In this document: one piece after another, positions 21,882-33,800 of the stretch
Layout: the number at the start of each line of letters is the position of its first letter
How positions within the stretch are numbered: position 1 is the first letter of the stretch
Assembly: GCF_014236855.1 (NCBI RefSeq)
Contig: NZ_CP051261.1
Coordinates: 434,001-498,000 of the forward strand
Length of the DNA stretch: 64,000 nucleotides
Source of the DNA: Xanthomonas sp. SI
GTDB lineage: Bacteria > Pseudomonadota > Gammaproteobacteria > Xanthomonadales > Xanthomonadaceae
Direction of reading: 5' to 3'
Translations under genes and position numbers: made by a program
The notes under the pieces: generated by a model
What the model saw: the letters and a program-made list of their open reading frames with translations, nothing else
Databases searched by the model: none
Told to the model about the DNA's origin: nothing

Positions 21882-24800
21882 TCATGGACCGGGCTGGCAG
21901 CGCGGATCGTCCACCTTGCAGTCGCCGAAGCCGACCACCTGCACGGTGATCACCGAGGGCGCTTCGCGTGGCGTGGAGGTGCCGCGCGCCGCCAGATCGC
22001 CGACCGCATCGGTCACCGCCGCGGCGGCGTTGGAGGCGGCGCTCAATGCGCCGCCGTCGACGTTGCGTGCGGTGCCGACGCCGACCGCATCGCCCTGCAC
22101 CTGGATGTTGTCGGCATTGGCGACGAACTGCGCGGCCACGATCAGGTTGCCGCTGGCGCGAATGCCGGCATCGCCGGCATCGACGGTGCCGCGCGGGGCG
22201 ACCAGCACCGCGTTGCCGCGCGGATCGTCCGTGTTCAGGCGCAGCGTGGCGATGCCGGCGCCGCTGACCTGGCCGCTGGCATCGAGGATGCAGTACTGAT
22301 CCTGGTCGCACAGGTAGCGCGCACGTGCGCGCTCGGCGCTGGTCTTGCTGCCCTTGCCGGCGTTGATGTCGCCGTTGGAACTCCACAACATCAGGTCGCC
22401 GCCGCGTTGGGTGAAGATGCGGCTCTGCGCGAGCAGCACGCTGGCGTCGGTGAACACGCCGATGTCGCCTTGCCCCACGGCCAGGATGCCTTGCTGCGCC
22501 GGACCGATCAGCACGTTGCCCTGCGCATCGGTGACCACCGGCGGCGCCAGCACGCTGCCGACCTGCAGCCCGCCGCCGGGGCCGAGGATGCGGATGTCGC
22601 CGCCGGCCTGGGTCTGCAGGGTGGAGCCGCGCATGTCCAGGGTGCCGGTGACGCTGCGGGTCGCCGCGCCGTTGGCGCCGCCTTCCAGATTGTTGCGGGT
22701 GTAGCCCAGCCGTGCCGGGAACAGCGCTTCGATCGCGGCATAGCCGCGCGTGTATTTCTGGAAGTCCGGGCTGGCCCGATCCGCGTAGCCTTCGCCGACC
22801 TGTTTGAGCACGTCCAGGAACACGCGTTCGCTCAGCAGGCGCCGGGTCGCGCTCGGCAGCTGGGCGAACTGGCGCCAGGCCTCGACGGGCGTCGGCGTGT
22901 CCTGCGCGGTCGCGGCTTGCTGCGCGAGCGGCGTCGAGGCCGGTGCGGACGCGTCCTGCGCATGTTGGCGCACGAAGTCGAGTAGCCATTGCCGGTAGGT
23001 GTCGGTGTTCTGCTGGCTGCCCGGATCCAGATACAGCGCGGCCAGCGCGTCGGCATCCTCGCCGTTGGCCACACCGTAGCGCACCACCAGGTCGGCGCCG
23101 GAGGCGGTGCGGATGCCGCCCGCATTGCGGTCGACAAGGCCGATGCGCAGGCCCTTCATCGCCTCTTCGGCTGAGGTCAGCGGACCGAGATTGCGTCCGG
23201 CCTCCACCTCGAACGTCCCTGGGCCGGCGAGCGACATCCAGCCCCAGCGCACGGCCTGGTCGCCAAGCGGGCCGCCGAGGATCGAGGTGTAGCGGATGTC
23301 GCGCCCGGCCTGCACCCGAGTCACGTCCGAGGCCCGGTAGTTCTGCGCTCGCAGATCCAGGTTGACGATGTCGCGGCCGGCACGGATGTCGGCCGGTTTC
23401 GGCAATTGCAGGGTCAGCGGATTGAGCATGAAGCCGTCGGCCGCATAGCCGCTCGCCACGTCGCCGTCGCGGCTGTAGAGGCGCACCGGTTGCGCGTCGT
23501 CCCGATGCAGGCCGAGTTGCGCGCCGCTGCCGGCGGCATTGTCGTTGCCGTCGTAGTTGCCGGTTTCGTCGAGCATCGCCAGTTGCAACCTGCTCTTGCC
23601 GGCGACCAGGGTGTCGTTGAACAGGCGGATATCGCCCTGCGCCATCGCCTCGAGCTGCCCTTGCGCCGACGGATACAGGCGGCCGCTGGTCTCGAACTGC
23701 AGGTTGCCGGCGTGGGCAACCGCTTCCACCCGGGCCGGCAGCACGTTGTCGAACACGCCGTCGTTCAAAATGAGACTGTCGGTGCCGCGGCTCGCATCGC
23801 GCGCGCCGTTGCCGAACAGCGTCGCCGGCAGCTTGAGCGTGCCGAGGCGGATATCGCCGTTCAAGGTGTCGATGGCGATCGCCGAGGCGCTGCCGTAGTC
23901 GGTGCCGGCGCGGGTGCTGTCGCTCATCAAGGCGGCGACGCCGCCGGAGGACAGCACGTAGCTGGGATTGACGATGGCGCCGAGCGCGGCGTCGCCGCCG
24001 GCGTGGATCGTCCATTGTCCGTCCTGCAGCGCGAACACCGGATCGACCGCGCTGCTCACCTGCAGCAGCGTCCCCGAGGCGTCGTAGCCCTGGCCGCTCA
24101 GCGTGAATGCGCTGCCCAGGTTGCCGCCGGCGTCCAGGCGGCCTTGTCCGCGCGCGACGAAGTAGTCGCCGCCGAGCACATCGCGTCCGGCCTGCACCTG
24201 CAGGTCGCCGCCGCCATAGGTCTGGCGGCCCTGCGCGGTCAACCGGTAGCTGGTCGGCAGCGACACTGACAGTTCGCGGATGTCGCGTCCGGCCTGTACC
24301 GCGACGTCGCCGCCGCTGCTGAGCACGCCCTGGGCGAAGCCGCCGTAGTTGATCAGCCCGGCGCTGGGGGTCACGCCATCGGCGCCAACCGGATTGCCGA
24401 CCTGCAGCCACGGCCACCAGTACTGACCGACGTAGTTGCCGACCACGCCGGTGCGGCTGCCGTCGCGATCGAACACCTGGCGGTTGCCGAGGATGTCGCG
24501 CCCGGCCTGCAGCAGCAGGTCGCCGGCGGCTTCGGCATTGGCCTGCGCGCTGACCACCTGGTCTGCGCTGTGGCTGGCGGCGTCGCCGCGCACGATGCGG
24601 ATGTCGTTGTCGGCCTCGCTGCCGGCGGCGGGCTGGCCGGCGCTGTAGATGCTGGCCGGCGCGTCGGCGTCGGCGAACTGCAGGTCGCGCGCGGCGGCGA
24701 TCTGGATGCTGCCGGTGCCGGTGCGCACCACGGTCGGCAGCAGCACGTCCTTCTTGCCGCTTTCCTGGTAACGCTGGTGGCCGTCGAGCACCACGTCGGC

Positions 24801-27800
24801 GTCGCTGCCGGCGCGCAGCGCGTCGGGGCGGATGCTGGCGAAATCGGCGCCGGCGACGATGCGGTAGCGGCTGCTGTCGCCGCCGATCAGGCTGGTGGTG
24901 GCGAGCGGCAGTGGATTGCTGGCGTTGGCCTGCAGCGACGGGGTGTTGTGGGTGGCGGCCGGCAGCAGCGGGCCGAGCACCGGTGCGGCGGGCAGGGCCA
25001 GGGTGGCCAAGCCGAACACGCCCGAGTTGGACAGCTCGGTGTTGTAGGCGAACAGGTCGAGCAGATAGCTCTGGTAGCCGGCCAGGTAGGTGGAATAGTC
25101 GGCGGGCGAAGTCGGCGCGCGCGGCGCCTGCGGCTGGTCGGGGTAGTCCTGGACCGGGTAGCCGTTGTCCGGCGAGTAGCTGTAGATCACCCCTTCCAGC
25201 AGGCTCATCGGCAGCCCGCCCAGGTCGTGCGGTTGCTGCAGCATGTCCAGCAATTGCAGGTATTGCCCGTAGTACTGCGCGGCCTGGTCGGGATCGCCGA
25301 GGTCGGACGGCGGCGCCGGGAGCAGGCCGTCGATGCTGATGAAGGCATTGTTGAAGGCGTTGTCGAGCAGCGCCTGGTAGGCGTTGGCCGCGCCGCTGTA
25401 GGTGCCCTGCGGGCCGCCGCCGCCGAACGGATTGCGCAGCTGGTAGAAGCCGTCGCTGAGGCTGGCCTTGATGGTCACGCCGCCCTCGGCGCGCAGGGTC
25501 AGCACTGGCGCGTTGCCGTTGTAGCGGAAGTCCAACTGGTCGCGGTTGGCGCCGGCGCCGAGGTTCCAGTTGCTCATCACCCGGATCTCGCCGCCGTTGA
25601 TGGCCGGATCCGGATTGCGCAGCTCGATGCCGGGGCGCGCGCGCAGGTTGGGCAGGTTGCTTAGCCGCGGTTCGAACGCGAAGCCGGGGCGTTGCACGAA
25701 GCCCATCAGCGTGCCGGGCGTGCCGGCGCTGTCGTCGGCATAGCCGTAGAACTGGCGATGCGCGGCGTTGGCGCTGTCCGGGGTGAATGCGTAGCGGCTG
25801 AGGTAATCGGCGATCTGCGCCGGCGTGGTGGGCGCCGCCACCGCGTTGCCGGCCAGGTCCGTCCAACTGCCGGCCAGCAGCGCGCCCTGCGCGTCGTACC
25901 AGCCGGCCGGATCGACGATGCCGTCGAAGTGTTTGACCGGATCGGTGCTGGCGTCGGTGGTGCTCCACACCGCGTAGGCTTCCAGGCCCACTTCGCGCGC
26001 GCCGCGCACGCTGGCGCCGTTGGCCACGGTCACGTTGACCTCGCCGTCGGCGAGCAGCGGCGTGCGGATCTCGACGTTGCCGCCGGACAGGCCGCCGGCG
26101 CTGCCGCCGGACACATCCAGCACCGCGCCGGCACCGAGCGCGATGCTGCCGGCCGCGCCGGCCTGCACGTTCTGGTAGCCGTAGTCGGTGTTGAGGGTGC
26201 CGTCGTCGCGGCCGCTGCTGCCCAGCGTGATGGTGCCGCCGCGCTTGTCGGCGGCGCTGCCGCGGGCCAGCAGCTGGCCGTCGATCGCCACGCCGTGACG
26301 GCCCCACAGCGCGATGCTGCCGCCCTGGGTGCCGGACGCATCGATGCTGCCGGCGATGCCGATGTTTCCGTTCGCCGCATCGCGGCCGATGGCATCGGCG
26401 CCGCCGTCGGCGGTCAGGGTCACCGCGTCGGCGCGCAGCGTGTTGCCGGCCGACAGCAGCAGGTTGCCGCTGCGCGCGTGCAGGTCGATGGCACCGTCGA
26501 AGCCGCCGCCGGCCAGCTGCGCGGCCAGCGGATCCAGCGCGATCGCGCTGCCCGAATCGAGCAGGAAGCGGCCGCCGCGGCCCTGCGCGGCGTGGCCGTC
26601 GAGGGTGCCGGGCAAGCTCACCCGGCCTTGCGCCGCCGACAGGTTGACGCTGCCGGCGTCGGCATTGCCCACAGCCGACACGTCGATGCGGGTGGTGGCA
26701 TCGGCCAGCACATCGCCGGCCGTGGCCTGCAGCGTGACCGTGCCGCCTTGGGTCGGCTTGGTGGTGTCGAAGAACGTGCTGGCCACGCCGGACGCATCCA
26801 GCGTGGCGCCATCGTGCAGGCGCAGCGCGCCGTCGCTGCTGCGCAGGACGATGCCGCCGGAATTGGCGCGGATCAGCCCGTTGCTGTCGATGCTGGCGCC
26901 GACCAGCGTCACCCGCCCGCCCAGCGGTTGCGCCGTGTTGACGCTGGCGCCGCTGCCTTGCAGGCGCAGTGCGCCGCCGGTGCGCAGAGTCTGGTCGGCG
27001 CCGGCGTCGGCCAGCAGCAGCGGGGTGCGCAGGTCCACGTCGCGCGTGCCGAAATCGAACTGGCCGCGGTCGCGCACGTACAACGTCTGCGCCGCATCCA
27101 CCGCGACCGCGCCGAACCCGGTCAGTTGCTTGTCGCCGCCGGCGAAGGCGACTTCGCGTCCCTGCAGGTGCAGCAGGCCGCCGCCGGCCACGGTGTCGGC
27201 CGGTGCCGCGCTGGCGCCCTGGTTGGACAGGGTCAGCTGATCGGCGCTCAGGCTGACGTCGCGGCCGTCGCCGACGAAGCGGCCGGCACTGAGCGTGAGC
27301 GCATTGCTCACGCGCAGGTCAAGGCCGCCGGCGAAGTCCATGTCGCCGTAGCTGTGCAGGTTGACCTGTTTCGCCTGCGCGAACTGGGCCAGGCTGCCGG
27401 CGCCCAGCACCAGGCCGTCGGCATCGCCGCTGGCCGCCTGCGCGTCCAGCCGCACGTGGCCGGCGCTGGCGTAGATGCGCTGGCTGCGTAGCAGCGCGCC
27501 GGCATCGATCGCGCTGTCGCCGGTGGAATCCAGGCTCAGTGCCGCGGCGCCGTCGAGCAGCGCGCCGGCGCCGATCTGCAGCCGTGCGCGCGCCTGCGCC
27601 GCCTCGGGCACGTTCGCCCGTTCGATGGTGGCCGCGCCGAGGCTGGACAGGCGCAACAGCGCGCCGTCGCCGCTGCTGCCGCCGTCCTCGCCGATCAGTA
27701 GCGTCGTGGCCGCGCGATCGCCGCTGCCGCCCTGCGCGCGCAACACGCTGCCGGCATCCACGCGCAGGCCGCCGTCGGCAGCGTCGCTGGCGGCGGTCGC

Positions 27801-30800
27801 CAACAGCAGTTCCGGCGCTTGCAGCGCGCTGCCGGCGTCGTTGCTGATCCGCAACTGTTGCGAGGTGACATGCAGGCGCGTGCCGTCGGCGCTCTGCTCG
27901 CGGGTGCCGCCGAGCAGCAGGCTGCCGGCGTTCATCGCGTTGAGCGCGCTCGCCTCCACGCCGACGTAGCCGGATGCGGCGCTCTGGCCGGCGCCGAGCA
28001 CCTGCAGCGCGCGCGCGGCGATATCGATCTGCGCGGCGTTGCCGCCGCTGGCCGCGGCGGTGGACAGGCTGGCGCCCAGGCGCAATGCCTCGCCCGCGGC
28101 CAGGATCAGCTGGCCGCCATCGCGCGGCAGCTGCGGCGTCGCGGTGCCGGCGCTGGCCGCCTGCGCGGCGAAGAACGCGTTGGCGCCGGTGCGGGTGTAT
28201 TCCGAGTACTGGCCCCAGGTCGCCGCCGACTGCACTTCGAACAGCTGGCTGCGCGCGCTGCGGGTGCCGCTCAGGGTATCGACCAGATAGCCGGCGACCA
28301 CCGCGGTGCCGTCGGCCGCGACCAGGTTCTGCGCGGCGGTGGCGTCGGTGCTGGCGCTGCGCGCGACCACCCGGTAGGCGCCGGGCAGGGTGGCGTACTT
28401 GGCCGGCAGCAGCGTGTAGTCGCCGTCCGCCAGGCCGGGCACGCCGCTCAGATGCACGGCGCTTCCGAGCGCGGGCGTGCCGCCCTTCTGTTCGAACGCC
28501 GCGTCGCTGGCGGCGATCGGGGTCTGCACGCCGGGCACGATCGCGTAGACCGTACGGCCGTCCGCGTACAGCGGCACCTGGGTGGCGTTGCCGCTGGCAT
28601 AGCTGGTGTTGGTCGAAGACAGCAAGTCGCGGCTGCCGCCGGTGCCGGGCACCCACTCGCTGGCCTGCAGGTCGCCGCCGCCGGACAGGTCCACGCGCGC
28701 GCCGGGCGCCAGCGCGACGCTGTCGGCGTCCAGCCGGATCTGCTTCTGCGGCGGCGCGGTCAGCGCGGTGTTGCTGCCTTGTGCGCTGCCGTCGTAACGC
28801 CACTGCGAACCGTCCACGGTGCTGCCGTACGGCAAGGTCGCGCCTTCCAGCGACACCGAGGTGAGGCTGCCGGCACCGAGGCTGACCTCCAGCGTCGGCG
28901 TCAACGTGCGAGTGCCGAACACCGCGCGGGTGGCGTCGTCGTCGAGCGCGCCGACCCCGAGCAGCAGCCGCCCGCTCGGCGCGCGCAGGCGTCCGTCCTG
29001 GGCGATGCGCGTGGCATCCAGCGCCAGGGTGCCACCGGCCGACAGCGGCAGCGCCGGCGTGTCGCCCTGTGCCTGGATGCGGATGCTGGTCTCGGCGCGG
29101 CTGCCGTCGCTGCCGAGCGCGCCGAGCGCGCGCACCAGGAAGGTTTCGCCGCTGGCCGGATACAACTGCGCGGCGCTGAAGCTCAGATTGCCGGCGGTCA
29201 GCAGTTCGCCGGCTCGCGGCGTGGCGATGCCGTTGGCGTCGAGCAGGTAGGCATAGGCGGCGGGCGTGTGGAAACGCACTGCGCCGCTGCTGGACAGGAG
29301 TGCCTCGCCGACCCCGTCCAGCGCGAACTGGCCGCCGAGATCGATCTGCGCGGCGTTCACCGTCAGCGTGGTCGCGCCGGGCGCCTGCGGTTCGGCCAAC
29401 ACGGCGGCCGGGCTGTTCGGCGACTGCCAACCGTTGAGGCCGACGTAGGCGGCGCTCAGGCTGACCTGGCCGCTGTCGGCTAGCCTGCCAAAACCGGTCG
29501 CGTCGTCCGCCAGCAGTGCATAGCGCGGCGCATTGAACACCAGCGCGCGCGCCAGCGACAGGTCGACGTCGCCAGCGAAGCCGACCGCTACCTGCGGGCG
29601 CAACGTGTTGGTCGGCGACTGGTCGCCGACCAGCAGGGTGTCGATGCCGCTGCCGTCCAGGCGATCGGCGGCGAAGTACAGCGGACCGGGCGTGGCGCTG
29701 GCGTTCGGCAACGGGGCGCCGGGCTGCGCGCCCTGCGGCAGGCGGCTGTCGTGCTGGGTGAAGATCACGCCGCTGGGGCCGGGCAGCACCTGATTGCTGC
29801 CGTCGACCAGTTTCAGCGGCAGCAAGGCCAGGGTGCCGCCGCGGTCCTGCGTGCTGCCGCCGCCGGCGTGGATGCTGCCGTCGAAGTACAGGCCGGTGCT
29901 GGCGGCCAGGTCCAGGCGCCCGCCGGCGCTGCCCACGCTCTGCGCCTGCAGCGTGTCGCCGCCGCCGATGATGGGGTTGCCGGTGGGCAGGTCCAGCACC
30001 GCGGTGGTGCCGGACAGGTCCAGCTGCGCGCCGGCGGCGACCACGATCGCGCCGCTGTCGTTGCTGAGGGTGATGTGGCCGCCGTCGAGCACGCGCCCGC
30101 TGCGCGGCCGCACCAGGCCGCTGGCGCCGGGCTGCAGCGCGGCCTGCGGATCGAGCAGGGCGATGCCGGAGACGTCCAGGCGGCTGTTGGCGCCCAGCCA
30201 CAGCGCCTTGCCCGGTGCCGCATAGGCCGGGCCGCGGTCCACGTCGGGCGCCGCGGACAGGCCCGAGTCGCGCGAGGTGTCGCCGGAGATGGCGATGCTG
30301 CCGCCGTGCGCCTGGATGCTGCCCAGCACCTCGACCTGGCCACGCCCGCCGATGCGTACGTTGGCGCCCGGATCCAGCAGCAGCTGCGCGCCTTCGTCGA
30401 GCAGCACGCGGCCGCTGGCGCCGCTCAGGCTGGGATTGCCGGCGACGCGGCCGAGGAAATCGCCACCGCGCAGCGCGAAATCGGTGGCGGGACGATAGAA
30501 CGGATCCAGCTGGCCGAGCGTGGCGTAGCCATTGCCGCCGGCCTGCGCCGCACCGGCGACCACGTCGCTGCCGCTGGCGGCGCCGCGCAGCGCCTGCAGG
30601 TTCGGGAGCAGATTGCGCTGGCTCACCCGCAACTGGGTGCCGGCGACGACGGTAGCGTCCTGCTCGGCGGCCAGGTCGTAGCTGCCGAAGCTGTTGTCGG
30701 CGAAGAAACCGGCATCCAGGTGCAGTACGCGCGCATCGCTCGGTGCGCTGCCGCCGATCTGCACGCCGAAGGCGCGCAGGCTCAGCGTGCCGCCGCCGGC

Positions 30801-33800
30801 GAAGTTGTCGGCGCGCAGATTGGCCGGGTCGAATTGAAGCAGCCCGGCGCCGTCGGCGACCGGGGCGTTAGCGGTGTAGGTGGGCGAGCCGGCACTCTCG
30901 TTGGACGGGCGCACGTAGGTGTGTAGCGCGATGTCGCCGCCATGGCCGAGCAGCCGCCCGTCGCGCATCGCCAGCGCGCCGTTGCCGTCGACATAGCCGC
31001 CGCTGGAGGCGTCGAGCAGCGCGCCGGGCGCGATCAGCAGCGATGCGCTCTGGTCGATGTTGTTGCCCGTGGCCGTGTCGGTGACGGAGGCCTGCAGCGC
31101 ATCGAGGGCGATGCTGCCGCCATCGACGAAGGCACTGCCCTGCGGAGCGTTGCCGAAGCGGCGGTCGTCGTTGATCCAGCGCCCGCTCACGTCCAGTCGC
31201 GCACCGGCGCCCAGCAGCAGGTCGCCGTGGCCGAGCGACTGCTGCGTGTTGCCGATTTGCCGTGGATCCTGCACGTAGGCGAAGCCGCCGCTGCTCTGCA
31301 GCGCGATCTTGCCGGCGTGTGCGGTCAGCGTGCCGTCGATCTGCAGGCGCTGCGCCTGCAGCGAAATCGCGCCGCCATCGGCGACCTGCAGCGCCGCGTC
31401 GGCGGCGACCTCGATCACCGGCGCGTTGCCGATGGTCAGCGTCTGCAATCCGCTGCCGTTGACCATGCGCGTGGACAGCTGCGACCAGAACAGCGGATTG
31501 TCGCGGTCCTGCGCCGAGGCTGCGCTGCCCGGCAACGCATCGGCGCGCGTCCCGAGCATCAGCCCCTGCGGCATCGCCGTGGCGTCGTCGACGATGCGCC
31601 AGCTGCGTTGCTCGCGGCTGATGTCGCCGTTGACCGACAGGCCGATCGTTGCGTTGTACAGGCCCACATCGCTGTCGATGCGCAGCACGCCGCCTTGCGG
31701 CAAGGTGCCGCTGGCAACTTGGTAACGCCCGGCGAGCGCCTGCGCGGAAAGATCGCCGGCGAGCAGCGCCACACCCGGTTGCGCTCCGCTGCCGCTGTTG
31801 TGGCGGCCGAGTTCGATGTTCAGCGCACCGGCGTCGCCGCCCTGCAGATAGTCGCTCTCGTAGTAGCGGCGGCTGCCCAGCAATGGATTGCTGAACTGTT
31901 CGCTCACGCCCCAGCGCGTGTGCGCGACGGTCTGCGTGCCGGCCACGCCCAGGTAGCGCATGGACGGGTCGGCGCTGGCCAGGTCGTACAGGCGGCCGTC
32001 GGCACCGAGCAGGCGCGGCGTTTCGACCATGCCGCCGAGCATGTGCACGTAGCCGCCGTCCATGTTCACCTGCGCGCCGGGCGCGATCACCAGGTCGCGC
32101 GCGCCGATGTTGATGGTGCCGCCGTCGAGCAGCATTTCGTCGATGGTGCGCGGCACCTGGTCGACATAGCCCTGCGCGTTGAGCAGCGGGCTGCCGACCC
32201 AGGCCTGGCCATCGGCGCGCACGCCGCTGGCGCGGCGATCGAATTGCAGCGACTGGCGGAACAGCGCGCCGTCGCGTTGCAGCGGCGCGTCGGCCAGTTC
32301 GTTCTGGCCCACGCGCGGGATCTGGATCAGGTTGCTGCGCATCGCCTGCTGCACGTCGGCGATGCCGGACACATTGAGCTGCGCGCCGCTATCGATCATC
32401 AGCCGATTGTTGAGCGGGGTGCGACCCTGCAGCCGGACGGTCTCGCTGCCCAGGCCGATCAGGTTCACGGTGCCGCCCGGGGCGAAGGTGAGCGACTGCT
32501 CGCGCAACTGTACCTGGGCGCCCGCCAGGATCATCTGCGGACCGAGGAAGGCCAGATCGGCGGCGCTGCTGGAGGTGGTGGTTTCGCCATCGTGCTCGGG
32601 CAAGGTGGCGGTGACCGAACCGGGCGCCAGTTCCAGCGCACCGCCCCTGTAGTTGGCCAGCGCATCGCCGCCGGAGGTGCTGTCCTGGTTGATCGCCAGC
32701 AGCATCACGCTGCCCGGGCGGCTGATGCTGGTGCTGGCCTGGACCAGGCCGCGCTGCTGCACGCTGTAGCCGACCAGCGTCGCGTTGCCGCGGGTCGCCG
32801 CGATCGTGCCGCTGTTGACCAGCGAACCGATTGCGGAGCTGTCGCTGCCGGCCGGCGAGAAAAAGCCGCTGAAGCCCAGCGGCATGGTGGTGCCACTGCT
32901 GGCGCCGAGCAGCGTCTGCAACTCCTGCGACTGCCGCAGGCCCAACACCGCCGCCAGCATCGCCTGCCCGTCCTGCGCGGTCACGGTACCGGCGTTGCTG
33001 ACGTTCGGCGCGGCGATCAGGGTGTAGCCCTGGCTGCCGCTGGCGATGCGCGCGCCGCTGTCGATCTGGATGTCGCCCGGGGTCTGCCCGGCGGCCATGC
33101 TGTCCAGTCCGGTCAGCACCGTGCCGCTTTGCCCGGTGCTGCCGAACAGGCCGCGGGCGAGGAAGGTCTGGTCGCTGGTGGCGCGGTTGGCGTCGAACAG
33201 ATCCAGCGACGACACCAACAGCGAATGCACGTTGACCTGGCTGGCGCCGCCGAACAGCACGCCGTTACGGTTGAGCAGGTAGACCTGGCCCGGCGCCTGG
33301 ATGCGGCCCAGGATTCTGCTCGGCGCCGCGCTCGGGTCGTTGACCCGGTTCAGCGCGATCCACTGCGCCGCGTCGCTGCCGCCGGCGGACTGGTCGAACT
33401 GCAGCACGGTGCGGCTGCCGACGTTGAACGTCTCCCAGTTGAGGATCGCCTTCTTCTGGGTCTGCTGGATGGTGACCTGGGTGTCGCCGCCGACCGTCTG
33501 CTGGGTCGGCGCACGCGCGCCCAGCCAGACGTTGCGCTGGCCCAGGCGCGGATCGTCGCTGCGCACCGCGCCCGGATCGATGATCGCGCCGTCGGGCAGT
33601 TGCAGGCCGCCCTTGCCCAGGCCATCGGGGACCATGCCGGCTTGCGCTGCCTGCGCCGCGGCGCGCGCGGCGGCCTGCGTCGCGTCCAGCGCCTGGCGCG
33701 CCTGCGCGGCGCGCTGGAACGCCTGCAGCGAGGTCTGCGCCAACTTGCTGGCCGCCGCCGATTGCAGGCCCTGCTGCTGCGCCGCGGCCGCGGCCTGCGC

